Assembly: GCF_018143015.1 (NCBI RefSeq)
Contig: NC_054740.1
Location: forward strand, 54,968,583 to 55,032,582
Length of the DNA: 64,000 nucleotides
DNA from: Lytechinus variegatus
Taxonomy: Eukaryota; Echinodermata; Echinoidea; Temnopleuroida; Toxopneustidae
Reading direction: 5' to 3'
Shown: piece after piece, positions 12,701-22,656 of the stretch
How the letters are laid out: each line of letters starts with the position of its first letter
Position numbering within the stretch: the stretch's first letter is position 1
The notes under the pieces: model-generated
Told to the model about the DNA's origin: nothing
Database searches by the model: none
Seen by the model: the letters and a program-made list of their open reading frames with translations, nothing else
Position numbers and translations under genes: made by a program

Positions 12701-15700
12701 TTCACAATACAAAAATAGTGTGAATTAATTTCACTGTGTAACCCGTTAACTATGATTACATCTGTCGTACAAAGAATCATTGATGTTCTGCTTATATTTT
12801 TTGTGCAGTAAAACTAAGTTTGACATTAAAAGGAAACCTTCATATGATTTTGTATTTCAGAAACGTCTGTGGCAAGAGCATGTCTTGGAACAGAGGAATC
12901 AGCTGAGGGAGGTGATTGAAGAAGGGAGAAGAAGAAAGAAGGAACAAAGGAAAAAGATGGGAAAAGAGTTGTCCAAGGGAACAGGGCAAGAAGAAGGAGA
13001 CGATCCTACTGAAAAGATGGAAACTAATGCTGAGGGAAAGGAGAAGGAAGCTGGAGAAATAAAGCCTGCAGAGCAAATGAAAATCAAGGGTGATATAGGA
13101 GAGGTAGAAGGAGAAGGAAATGATAACCTATTGGTGAACGAGGAAGGCATGGATGGAAGCCTCCACTCTTTGGATGAACCAATCGTTGAAGGAGAGAATG
13201 ATAGAAAAGAAGGAATGAGTTGCAGCAATGAAAGGGCTGGAAACCAAGCAGCGGAAGAAGAAGCAAACGGGGACATTCCTCGAGGTGATGACCGTGAGGC
13301 TAGCAGGAAGGAAGATGGGACATTCCAGGACGAGGGATCAAACATAGCAAGGACTAGATCTTCTCCGCCTCAGGATAATGGAGTACCAGAGGAAAAGCAT
13401 GATGCAAGTTCCGAAGTAAAGAGGAACGATGGAAGTGAAAGGTCTCCTCGTGAAGTCAGTGAGTGCTGTGCTGATCAGGAGACTCCTGAAGATTGCCCAA
13501 AGAGATCGATCATGCAGGAGGAGGAGGATAACGTCAAAGAAGATGGCTGCTCAGTCCAACTATTTATAGGTATACTGCCACCACCCTCATGCCCCATGAC
13601 AAAAGGGCATATCTGCCTTTTTTTTCAAAATTGAATTATGTAGTGTAAGGGACTTGGTTCATCATGTTTGACATATAGATCAAAAAAGGATTATCAGAAG
13701 TGTCACTTCATTTCATTCTAAATTTGAACAAGGACACACTATCAATATCTTCATGAAAATACAATTTCATTTTTCTCATTTATCATCAAAACAATTAAAT
13801 GTCAATAGTGGCCTTTTGTCATAGGACAGCTTAATACTTTGTAGTTGAATTCTCATACAAATCCATAATTATCCATTTGTATTTGAATTTGATGTTTCCT
13901 TAATGTTTCTACATGAATGTAGAACAAATACTGAAATTAATTGGTTATCACAAATCCTGATAGTAGTAATAAAGAAATATGCTGTTTCAAGTGGCATTTA
14001 GAATATTTTTACTTAATGATCAACCTGGTTATCGCATCATCCCAAGTAATTTTTTCACATGCTGTCTATGCAATGTATTCAGTTAAAAACCTAGACCAGA
14101 TCCAAAAATATAAAATAGACAAATCTTATTCTAGAAAATTGTGGACATGTAATCCATTAATATAGAAGAATCTTTATGTTTTATTGCTTCACAACAAATT
14201 GACGGGAAATGAAATGGAAAATGTCAACTGAAAGCATCTTTAAGAAAATCTGATAATTTTCCAAGTAATCTTGCCTACAAAAAACAATGAAAATAAAATT
14301 CCTTGTTCAAACAATGTTCCTCAACGACATTGTGTATGTAAATTGCAGCATATTTATACTTCAGCTATTGTGTTTTAGACTGAATGAGAAGCCAATAATG
14401 CTTCCCCAATTTTCAGCTGTCATATTTACAAATAGCTTTATTTAATTGGCACTCGGGTTGACTTCATTAATAATTAAAAAAAAATCTGTGTATCAATCTT
14501 TGCCTGACAGCGGAACCACCAGACAGCAAGTTTATCTTGGAAGCACCTCCTAGCGCCTGGCGATACCCTTCTACTGAGAGAGAGATTCTCAAATATAGGG
14601 TGTTCCGTCATTTCTGGGAGATGGGATACTACCTGACATCCGGCACCAAGTTTGGTGGAGACTTCTTGGTTTATCCAGGTAAAAAAAAGAATTGTCATAA
14701 TATTAAAGGAGAAGTCCACCCCAACAATAAGTTGATTTGAATAAAAGAGAAAAATCCAATAAGTATCCTACAACACTGAAAATTTCATAGAAATCGGATG
14801 TAAAATAAGAAAGTTATGACTTTTCAAAGTTTCGCTTAATTTCACTAAACAGTTATATGCACATGCTGGTTGGTATGCAAATGAGACTGATCACGTCATC
14901 CACTCACTATTTCTTTTGTACTTCCTTACATGAAATATTCTAATTTTCTTCTCTTTGTCAAGTGAAACAACGATTAATTCCTCCCTGAACATGTGGAATT
15001 AGCATTGTTGAATACCATGTGGTTCATTCAAGTTGGCCCTTATTGTCAAATCTATAAAAAATGAAACGTTGTATAATACAAATTATATTAAAAAAAGAAA
15101 TAGTTATTGAGGGACATCATTGACTTGCATGTCAATGAATTGTGCATATCACTCTTTTGTGAAAACTGAGCGAAACTTTAAAATGTCATAACTTTCTTAT
15201 TTTACATCCGATTTTGATGATATTTTCGGCTTTCTGCTAGTTTGATTTTCTTTATTTATTCAAATCAACATTTTACTTGGGTGAACTTGACCTTTAATAA
15301 CTTGATAATGGGGATTTTAATGTACATATGTACATTTTCATGTTAGCTTTCAAATGCTTTCTGAAGTATAGTAGAAGATGGGGCAAATGAGAGACTGTTT
15401 TCTTATAAAAATTTAAATTTACATCTTTTATTTCAAAACATCCTTCAAATGTCCTGCTCAAATTTGAATATCAAAATTTTTACCTTGTGCTCGATTAGTG
15501 AGATATGTATCCTCTTCATGGGTCCTCGAAAACAGTCCCCTGAGAGTATCTCTTTTTACATTGTTCCTTTATCCCCTTTGTCTTTTTTTTTAAGTCAGCT
15601 TTTCTGTAGAGTTTCCTAGTATTTGTTGTTCACTCTCATCTATATGACTTTATACTTTCTGCATGCTTCCTACAGGTATTTAAAGGGATGGTCCAGGCTG

Positions 15701-16650
15701 AAAGTATTTGTAGCTTAATAGAGTAGAATTCACTGAGCAAAATGCCGAAAATTTCATCAAAATCGAATAACAATTAGAAAGTTATTGAATTTTAGATTTT
15801 AGCAATAATTTGGGAAAACAGTCATGAATATTCATTAGGTGGGCTGATGATGTCACATCCCCACTTGTTCTTTTGTATTTTATTATATGAAGTTAGGTTT
15901 ATTCAATTTTTTTCCTCCAAGAACTAGAAAAATTGGATTGACAACTGAATAGTGCATTAGATATTTATTGCTGCAACTTATTTCATTATATGGGAGACAT
16001 ATTATTCACACAAGTATGAAATAATTAAAAGAATATGATTTTATGTAATAACATAAGAAAATGCAAAGTGGGGATGTGACATCATCAGCCCATCTAATGA
16101 ATATTCATGATGACTGTTTTCACAAAATGTTGCCTAACTTTAAACTTCAATAACTTTATTATTTGTAATTCGATTTTGATGAAATAATTGGCATTTTGCT
16201 CAGTGAATTCTACTCTATGTATTAAGATATAAATATTTTCAGCCCATCCCTTTAAGATTTTACTAGATTTTAAAATTGTACCTCACCTGTTCTCATGCAT
16301 ATTGCCACTTTGAATACCAATAAACATTGAACACGGTGCTCAAACCAGGTATGGTCTACTATGTATATATATATATATGGATAGGAATTTACAACTTCTA
16401 ATTACTACATATGAAAACAATTTTGTAATTGATTGTGATTTTACATTTACCTTTGCCAACAGGTGACCCATTACTCTTCCATTCCTACTTCATTGTAGTG
16501 TGTATACCCTACCATAAACAACTAACACCACTGGAACTCATCAGCCATGGTAGGTTAGGAACTTTTGTCAAGAAGGCTGTTGTCCTTTGTTCTGTCAATA
16601 ATCAGAAAGAAGTTGTCTGTACCTCTCTGCAGTGGGCTGGTATAAGTTGA
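6669..16650 (+). CDS. TSEN34: tRNA-splicing endonuclease subunit Sen34 (complete gene, 6 coding exons)
   Basis: Catalytic subunit of the nuclear TSEN complex that cuts the 3' splice site of intron-containing pre-tRNAs. Coding exons 6669-6735, 10445-10582, 12313-12407, 12861-13569, 14511-14678 and 16463-16650 join in phase to 454 codons. The N-terminus (residues 1-100) aligns with vertebrate TSEN34, including the motif RQN..LGLPL.LMPEEA. Residues 101-336 are a Lys/Glu-rich, probably disordered linker. The C-terminal nuclease fold (about 337-454) has KFGGDFLVYPGDP, with Tyr391 and His399 eight residues apart, and Lys430 in GRLGTFVKKAVVLCS; the spacing matches the human Y247/H255/K286 triad. It ends in SLQWAGIS, like human SLQWASLQ. 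Human TSEN34 is about 310 aa; the extra length is the acidic linker. All junctions are GT/AG. The start was chosen because it begins the conserved N-terminal strand; no other ATG lies between it and the homologous core. Confidence 0.95.
7181..7680. repeat. 78-bp minisatellite with internal CCCCA/TGGGG inverted repeat
   Basis: Units begin CTCGTGATACAGTCCCC at 7363, 7442, 7520 and 7596 (spacing 79, 78, 76), with a degenerate forerunner near 7186. Each unit has AGTCCCCA near its start and GTGGGGACAG near its end, so a single unit can fold into a hairpin. It lies in TSEN34 intron 1. Confidence 0.85.
7915..8070 (+). mobile_element. MITE family L, right-end fragment
   Basis: It matches the copies at 25449-25816 and 29550-29991: ATTTTCAGAAAATGAGCAAAATGCGATT then TCATAAGGTGTGTGGTAGCCTTA at the end (in two shorter pieces as read). 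The 7690-7910 stretch before it shows nothing else. Confidence 0.6.
8082..10138. mobile_element. hAT-like non-autonomous transposon in TSEN34 intron 1
   Basis: It is flanked by the 8-bp direct repeat TCATGGGT (8074-8081 and 10139-10146), the size expected of a hAT target duplication. The ends carry AAGCTTTTTCG and its complement CGAAAAAGCTT, followed inward by clustered ACCGGTAT palindromes (8094-8210 and 10070-10130). I saw no transposase; internal frames are short. The interior holds a T/G run, an AAATAAAT stretch and a purine-rich stretch (9290-9480). Confidence 0.6.
10445..10582 (+). CDS. TSEN34: TSEN34 coding exon 2
   Basis: The acceptor is a T-rich tract ending ACACAG, the donor ATG|GTATGT. 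It encodes residues 23-69, with GALPGAPRQN, LGLPLQ and LMPEEAAVLL almost identical to vertebrate TSEN34. Confidence 0.95.
10734..11343. mobile_element. TTAA MITE family B, copy 2
   Basis: Bounded by TTAA on both sides, with arms AAAGGTCAAGTCCACC and GGTGGACTTGTCCTTTAA, 610 bp. It is the closest relative of copy 1 but in reverse orientation. It lies in TSEN34 intron 2. The rest of that intron to 12070 shows C/G-run debris (11640-11700) and no gene. Confidence 0.88.
12080..12290 (+). pseudogene. Non-LTR retrotransposon reverse-transcriptase relic
   Basis: Shifted frames read DTVQSYLDYCRNWNA, then after a frame change LQALILYHLGQ...DDFFQRLHLNEKYRGLTVLMHL. This resembles the end of the RT domain in CR1/jockey-type elements (IVxSYLDYCxxVW..., LQNRALRIIL, RLxLxxxxxRRxxxVLMYK). 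Stops and a frameshift break it. Confidence 0.45.
12313..12407 (+). CDS. TSEN34: TSEN34 coding exon 3
   Basis: Acceptor TTTGTCATAG, donor AACAG|GTAAAA. It encodes residues 69-100 (VGKLVTMSVAKPS...FNQQRMDSIKEQ), aligning with human AVTLVSAPRPDS...SFKRQQEESFQEQ. It ends in phase 0. Confidence 0.9.
12861..13569 (+). CDS. TSEN34: TSEN34 coding exon 4 (acidic linker)
   Basis: Acceptor TGTATTTCAG, donor TTTATAG|GTATAC. It encodes residues 101-336. It opens with a basic/acidic stretch likely to be coiled coil (about 101-150: REVIEEGRRRKKEQRKK), then about 180 residues rich in Glu, Asp, Gly, Ser and Lys with no recognisable domain, and ends in SVQLFI, matching the LLVQL that precedes the nuclease domain in human TSEN34. 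The linker is poorly conserved in the family; here it is roughly three times the human length. Confidence 0.92.
13570..14510. other. TSEN34 intron 4: no recognisable feature
   Basis: AT-rich sequence without recognisable repeat family, exon or RNA gene; only short chance reading frames. Confidence 0.6.
14511..14678 (+). CDS. TSEN34: TSEN34 coding exon 5 (nuclease domain, first half)
   Basis: Acceptor GCCTGACAG, donor CCAG|GTAAAA. It encodes REILKYRVFRHFWEMGYYLT and KFGGDFLVYPG, carrying the catalytic Tyr391. It corresponds to human YSIYRDLWERGFFLS...KFGGDFLVYPG. Confidence 0.95.
14703..15297. mobile_element. TTAA MITE family B, copy 3
   Basis: Starts TTAAAGGAGAAGTCCACCCC and ends GGGTGAACTTGACCTTTAA. 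Both arms have the CATCCGATTTTGATGA / ATCGGATGTAAAATAAG pair. It lies in TSEN34 intron 5. Confidence 0.85.
15680..16255. mobile_element. TTAA MITE family C, copy 1
   Basis: Bounded by TTAA; arms AAAGGGATGGTCCAGGCTGA at the left and CAGCCCATCCCTTTAA at the right, with GAATTCACTGAGCAAAATGC inverted near the other end as GCTCAGTGAATTC. Internal CATGAATATTCATTAG and TGATGATGTCACATCC. It lies in TSEN34 intron 5. Confidence 0.85.
16463..16650 (+). CDS. TSEN34: TSEN34 coding exon 6 (nuclease domain, end)
   Basis: Acceptor TTTGCCAACAG. It encodes DPLLFHSYF (catalytic His399), GRLGTFVKKAVVLCS (catalytic Lys430) and the terminal SLQWAGIS before TGA. A variant polyadenylation hexamer ATTAAA lies at 16677-16682, only 27 bases past the stop. 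Confidence 0.95.
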
Positions 16651-16679
16651 GAATGTTGATTGATCTGCTCGTTAGTATT

Positions 16680-17030
16680 AAAACACTGCAGAAGCACCCT
16701 AGAAGCACTGAGGAACCACTCTGGAAACACTTCAGCAGCACTGAGGAAGTAACATGGAAGCATTGCAGAAGCACCCTGGAAACACACCAAAAGCATTCTG
16801 GAAGCACTGCGAAAGCACTCTGGAAACATTTCAGAAGCACTCCAGAAGCACCCTGGAAGCATTGCAGAAGTACTCCGGAAGCACGCTGGAAACACTTCAG
16901 AAGCACTCTGGAAGTACTGAGGAAGCTCCCTAGAAGCATTGCAGAAGTGGTGTGGACACTCCAGAAGCAGTCAAGAAGCTTGTGGAAGCACCTTTGTAAC
17001 TCTTCAGAAGCAAAGCAGAAGCACTGCCAA
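16680..17030. repeat. 15-bp minisatellite behind the TSEN34 stop codon
   Basis: About two dozen imperfect 15-bp units alternating GAAGCACTCTGGAAA and CACTTCAGAAGCACT types. Because 15 is a multiple of three, frames stay open over the array on both strands (114-139 codons), but the products are plain five-residue repeats (for example WKHFRST, WKHCRST) and no start context or homology supports them. Confidence 0.85.
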
Positions 17031-17599
17031 ATACCCAGGAGTCACTTTTGAAGAAGCTTTTAGCCTTGAGATTTTTTAGTGATTGTCATCTGTCCCAAAT
17101 GTCACTCTTCACTGAGGTTCTCTACTTGGTGTTCAGTATTAACAATGCCTTGAATCACTTGATGATATTGACCCAGAAGGCTATTCTATTGGTGCAATAT
17201 TCATGCACGTGTGTGAGCGCCTTGGTAGCGGTGCAGGAGACTCAAGGTTATTTACAACAGCACAAGGCTAGTGCTTTTTCATAACATTATCACTAGCATC
17301 TCAAACTGGAACAATTGCATTATTTGTTTTATTTACAAAAACTATGCATAGGTGAAAAATCAGGTCAGCAAACCTTGTCTCGGTGTGTAGCATGTGTTTG
17401 CCAAGCTATATCGCAATGGAAACTTACATTTTTCCTAAAAGATCTGCTTTTTACAGTTGCCTTCGTATATTTTATTAATGTCACCAAAGAAAATGGAATG
17501 TGATGTTTAAAACACCAAAGAACAGGGAAACTAGCATTTTAGAAAATGGCAAAATGGGTATATATATATATATATAGCACTCTGAATTATTCACTGTAT

Positions 17600-17815
17600 G
17601 CTTAAACTTGAGGGAAATCTTGTTTGCTCATGCATGCCATATACTGTGGAATAGACTTCCTGAAGACATGAAATATTGTATCTCTGTTGACTTCTTCAAA
17701 AATGTTGTTAAATTCTAAAACCTTTCTAATCACTTTCGAATTTCTTTAAGCACATTGAGTACTCTACAGAGTGGATTTGGCAATTTATATGTCACATGTA
17801 TTATTATTATTAAGG
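17600..17815 (+). pseudogene. 3' end of a non-LTR retrotransposon
   Basis: A frame reads ILWNRLPEDMKYCISVDFFK then NVVKF and a stop, the typical C-terminus of CR1/jockey-like RT ORFs (LWNxLPxxIK...SxxxFKxxLK). It is followed about 100 bases later by a TATTATTATTATTAA tail. The element body is missing. Confidence 0.55.
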
Positions 17816-19583
17816 CAGCAATTTACATGAAATGCTTTGCTAAAATTAACCAGTTGGAGATCGAACCAGGATCCTTTCCGTCTGTCGGTAGTCACATACC
17901 TTGAATCACTTCCTTAATCCGCTTTTTATATATACATTGGTGTGAGGGATATTAAGTGCAATATATTTATAATATTGACTGGCCTTGAGGAAGATACCAC
18001 ATATACGTCACAAGGTAGTCTCATATTGCCCTTGTCATGACTAGTGCAATGTACGTGTGGTATCTCTCGAAAATTAACACTACTCAATATTGTTGGTGTT
18101 ATTACTAACAGAACTTTGTAAAATGTGTTATTCAAGCTATTATTTGTAGCAATTTATATTATGCATGTTTGCCAGTTGGTACTTCTGATTTCAGGTTGTT
18201 AATGAACCTGATGAATCAATCTTGTCTAGTAATTGTGACGTGAATTGTTAGAGTGCAGACGCACAATGTGTGCTGTCCATTCATGTATAAACTTAACGTG
18301 CACACAAGACTTTCTCTTGGGCCTGATCAGCAGGGCTATGTGGATATTACATGTATGTACTAATAATTTTGTACAGAGGTGCAATAGGAAAATGACACAT
18401 TACAATGGGGAGGGGTGCATAAATATTATGGTCCATAATACCTAGTCATACAGCTGAACCCTGGCCAGGCCATCGTGGCTTATGTTGTGTTGAGTAGCCT
18501 GACACAATACATGTTTATCTGTCTTTAAAATGTCTCATGCATGTAATAATGGATTTTACGGCTCAATTTTACAAAAGAGCTACAGATATATAACTAGGAG
18601 GGGGTACAAAACCAATGAACAATGCAATGAATGAGCTGATGATGTCATCTCTGCTCTTACTCTTTTTTTTATCAATTATGGGAAATTATATTGATTCAAA
18701 TTTTTGTTCTCCAAGAATGTGGGATCGACTACTGATTTATTGTGTAAGTCAAACATTACTGAAACCACCATCGCTAGAAGTTCCCAATGTGGTTGCCTTT
18801 CAATATATCTCCTTTTATGAATTAAATTGCAATCATCTTCCTTCTACCCACATGCCAGAACCAAACTTGGCTTTGAATTCACGTTTTTGCCACCTAGTTA
18901 CCACAATCCAAGATTGCATTAAAGCCTATCTTCAGTTTTGGGAAATCCCCAAAGTACATGTCGCTAATTCTAATTCATTGCCAGATTAATGTGAGTTCCC
19001 TAAAATGGATATGATGTGAACAATATAACTAAAGATGTGTTTTATTGGATAAATTAATCAAAAATTTATTTTGATCAGATGCCTATGTATGAAATAAATC
19101 CAAATATTCTTAAATAGGTCTGGCCTATATGTAATTTAATGTATTATTTTCTCAAATTTTCATTTTTGTTGTCAGGAACAAAAATTGCATGCCAGTTGTG
19201 GTAATGATCTTAAAATTAGATCGAACAAATTCCAATAAAATGACCTCCCAAGTGTTTGTTTGTATGTATGAATAAAAAAATATGTGGCAAATGGGTCAGG
19301 AAAAAAATGTTTAATTGCTGAGATATGAACAAAATAAGCATGGAATTCCATTAAATGTCTGGTACTTTTTCAAACAATATTAATGCACTGTCCCATGTAT
19401 GCTTTTTGTGTTAGTGCAAGATCATCAGAATTATCAGTTTTCAGCTAAGAGTTCATTATTTCACAAAGATAAGTTTATTTCAATGTGCCAGAACTAGATC
19501 TAGGATAACTGTGGTGGCATTTAACCTTGATTTTAAAGACTTTTTCATGAAGTAATTGTTTGCTGCAAATACTTTCTTTTACC
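17816..19583. other. Intergenic DNA without a gene
   Basis: Mostly AT-rich unique sequence. 18610-18740 resembles an internal piece of TTAA MITE family C (AATGAGCTGATGATGTCATC, TTCTCCAAGAA). A 124-codon frame starts inside that repeat and has no recognisable domain. Confidence 0.6.
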
Positions 19584-20077
19584 TTAAAGGGAAAGTTCAC
19601 CCTGAAGAAAACTTTGTTGTAAAAATAGCAGAAAAAATATTGGTGAAGGTTTGAGGAAAATCTGTTAAAGAGGAAGAAAGTTATTAGAGTTCAAAGTTTT
19701 GGATTTGTGACGTCATAAACAAGCAGCTGTCCCATGTGATATGTAATATAAAATGCATGAATTTCAAATTTTGTATGGTTCCTGATGACTTAATTTTGTT
19801 TTCTATTCACGATCAGGTGTGAAATGATTTGTCTATTGATATACAAAAGGTACAGTGAAAACCATTTTCAATTTTCTGAGAAAATGACATTTCATTGATT
19901 TTTTACCATTCGCTATGTAAAATGCTGCTCGCATATCACGTCACAAATCAAATAAATGAAATTTTAATAAATTTTTAATTATTTGATGAATTTTTCTCAA
20001 ACCTTCGGCAATATTTTTTATTATTTTTTATGCTATTTTAACAATAAACTTTTTGTCAGGGTGAACTTCCCCTTTAA
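19584..20077. mobile_element. TTAA MITE family D, complete copy
   Basis: Bounded by TTAA; left arm AAAGGGAAAGTTCACCCTGA, right arm TCAGGGTGAACTTCCCCTTTAA (read in two parts). The middle holds GTGACGTCATAAACAAGC and inverted TCACGTCACAAATCA. Confidence 0.85.
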
Positions 20078-20205
20078 CTCTAAGTGAATGAAGGAAGATA
20101 TTGAGAATCTGGGAGGGAGAAAGAAGGGTATGAAAGCAAGTTTAGATGAAAAAGAAAAAGAGAGAAGAATATAAGAATGTTTCATTTAACCAAAACACCC
20201 CAAAC

Positions 20206-20795
20206 TTAAAGGTCATGCAAATCCCCCAGAAAAATGTTGTTTGAATCAGTAGAGAAAAATCAAACAAGCATAATGCTGAAAGTTTGAACAAACTAGGATG
20301 TAAGGTTGATGACATTTTAAAGTTTTTCACAAAATAGTTATAAATGCATAACACATTACTAAACAAATGAGAGGCTTGATGATGTCCCTCACTATTTCTT
20401 TTGTGTTTTATTGTGTGAATTATACATTTCATTTTTTTTCTTCAGATTATACGATAAGGACTAACTACCGAATCAAAAATGTTTTTATATGGCAATACCT
20501 TATGTTTAGGGAGGAATAAAACTTCAAGGGACAATGAAGAGAAAATTAAAATATTTCATAATTCATATCATAAAATGCAAAAGAAATAGTTATTGGGTTA
20601 TGTCATAAGTCCACTCATTTGCATACCGCCAGGATGTGAATATATATACTTTGTAAAATTCACCTAAACCTTAAAAATGTCATAACTATAATGATTCTAA
20701 ATCCGATTTGATGAAATTTTCAGTGTTATGCTTTATATTGCATTTTTATTCACTTTAAATTAACCTTTTGTTGGTGTGATATTTCCTCATTTTTA
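20206..20795. mobile_element. TTAA MITE family B, diverged copy 4
   Basis: Left end TTAAAGGTCATGCAAATCCC; the internal sequence follows copies 1-3 (AATCAAACAAGCATAATGCTG, TCTTTTGTGTTTTATTG, GGAGGAATAAAACTTCA). The right end has decayed past recognition of TTAA. Confidence 0.65.
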
Positions 20796-21179
20796 GACTT
20801 TGATGATGTGAAATCCTTGTATTCCCAAATTCATATATTTAAGGGCTGCTTAGAATTAAACTGTAGTTTAAGTCACTTAGGTGCAAGGTTTTGACAGCCT
20901 GTATAAACCATGACACTAGTCTGCTCAGTTTTTTCTTCAAAATCTGTGTGTGGTGGGAGGGGGAAGCTCCTAAAACACTGGAGCGTACTGAATGCCTTTG
21001 CCCCCGGTCCCCTGTTGCCCCGCTTTGCCTCGATTTGCCTTGTTTGTGTTTATATTCATATTTGCAATACAATCCCCTCGATATCCGCATTTGGATTCGG
21101 AGATTGTTTTCTCGCTTCCCAAATGACCGTACCCGTACATATAAATCCACACCCCTTTTTTACGCCAATTATCTGGGAG

Positions 21180-21300
21180 CGCGAGCTCTTCTATCGTGGG
21201 CGTGGCCTTGGAGCTGCGCCAGTGCTCGCGTTTTGAGTGCGGGAATCTAAAGGGGACGGGGCGTGGGCGGGTCTCGGCCGGGGGCGGGGCCGGGGCGGGC
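21180..21300 (+). promoter_or_regulatory. GC-box promoter candidate for the SDR gene
   Basis: This is the only strongly GC-rich, CpG-rich stretch for many kilobases. It holds several GC boxes of GGGCGG type (GGGGCGGGGC and CGGGGCGGGC near 21280-21300, GTGGGCGGG near 21263). It sits immediately before a stretch that ends in a good splice donor, as expected of a TATA-less promoter feeding a noncoding first exon. Assignment to the SDR gene 7 kb downstream is inference from orientation and from the lack of another gene between. Confidence 0.5.
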
Positions 21301-21453
21301 CGGGTGTGTGTGATCGTCAGCTCTTGATCTTCTCAGCGCTAGCTAGCTGTCCGTGTGTGCCTGTAAGACGATCGACGCCGTCTAACTGAAGTTTCGAGTT
21401 CAGGTGCCCTTTGATCGCTCATCGAACTTGCTTGAAATCGTTACAGGTGCACG
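21300..21453 (+). other. Candidate noncoding first exon of the SDR gene
   Basis: A CpG-containing, non-repetitive stretch ends GCACG|GTAAGTTAA, a near-consensus donor at 21454. The first coding exon of the SDR gene begins after a splice acceptor (CAACTTACAG, 28116) with a 16-base 5' UTR remnant, so an upstream noncoding exon must exist, and this is the best candidate. The 5' end is not defined by the sequence. RNA 5' ends would settle it. Confidence 0.45.
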
Positions 21454-22229
21454 GTAAGTTAATCTCATAACCAGTTACATTTGATCATGAGAATCTAGGG
21501 AAATTTTCATATGATTTGCCTGGTATACTATATAGTCCTCAGCTGCTAGCCGCTCATCAGCTGCTGCTCAGACAGCACTGCTCAGGTCGAGCTCTCCTTG
21601 CCTGAGGCTGAGCTAAGGACTCACTGCCATGGCATAGCCTCGGCCTCGCGGTGTGGCTATATAGAACCGCAGACCTGTTGTTGCATTCACTCCTCGGTTC
21701 TCAGCCAAGTCTGTTTACTTTATTGATTAGGTTTCAAAGTCGTATGGTGCATAATCTAAAACATGTAGAAAATAAAGTAAAAATCAAAGTTTGCAGCCGA
21801 GCAGATACATAATCTGAAAGGAAATACAATGTCATTGAAAAAAGTAGACAGCTGGAAGCCTTCTGTTTGGAGGAGTTTTTTAACAAAAGCATTTTTAATT
21901 TTTTTAATTTCTCCTCGCGCACAGACGACTGACTATCGTGCAGCCACCATTACCTAGGGGATAAACAATGCAAAATCCCCCCCCCCAGGCTCATTGATTT
22001 TTGTCTTTATTTCATAAAAATATATAAAAAGAAGTTAAAGAACTGTACCGAAATAATATTCCGTTATGGCCTGAAATGCACCAAAAACAAATGATTTAAA
22101 GGGGAAAAAACAGAGACTTATGTCGGCTGTTGCGCAACTTCACTTCTCTGTTTTATCCAAACTTAATTCACAAACATATGGCCACTGAGTCCCCGTGCAG
22201 ATCGAGCTACAACTTCGGTCTCTGTATAT

Positions 22230-22575
22230 AGTGAGTGGAGCCAACAGAGTTCAGCGGAACAACTAACACAGAGACTGAAGCTTTTTAACTTTTGGTCGAC
22301 AATAATACTAGTTTGGAACTCCTGCACACTAACTTGCTGTTATTTGCTAATGACTTAATCAAAGTAAACGGGTTAGTGTTTCAATGTTGTTTGTTGGGTA
22401 TATCATAACCTTGTTCATTGAATGAGTGGGTGTAATGGCAACCAGTCAATATAGGATTTATAACAAATAATCTTTGTAGCTTTCCGATATCTATTCAAGG
22501 TAATTTGTGTTCAATTAGACCAGAAACTTTTGGTCTCTGTTACATTGGTTGTTCCACTGTTGGCTTTGCTCACCA
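22230..22575. mobile_element. Short inverted-repeat element in SDR intron 1
   Basis: The left end GAGCCAACAGAGTTCAGCGG AACAAC is complementary to GGTTGTTCCACTGTTGGCTT at the right end; ACAGAGACTGAAG and GGTCTCTGTTAC pair further in. The 21454-22229 part of the intron shows no other feature. Confidence 0.5.
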
Positions 22576-22656
22576 ATTACAGATGAGAAAAATAAATGAA
22601 TAAAAATGTTTAAAAATTCCTCGAAACAGATGGCAGCCAGCTATCTAGGTTGGTTG

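Noticed and set aside
16632..17051. A 139-codon + strand repeat protein overlapping the TSEN34 stop codon
   Set aside because: It is in a different frame from TSEN34 and consists of the 15-bp minisatellite.
18615..18989. A 124-codon + strand frame with a hydrophobic start
   Set aside because: It begins in family C MITE sequence, has no recognisable domain, and no splice or homology support.
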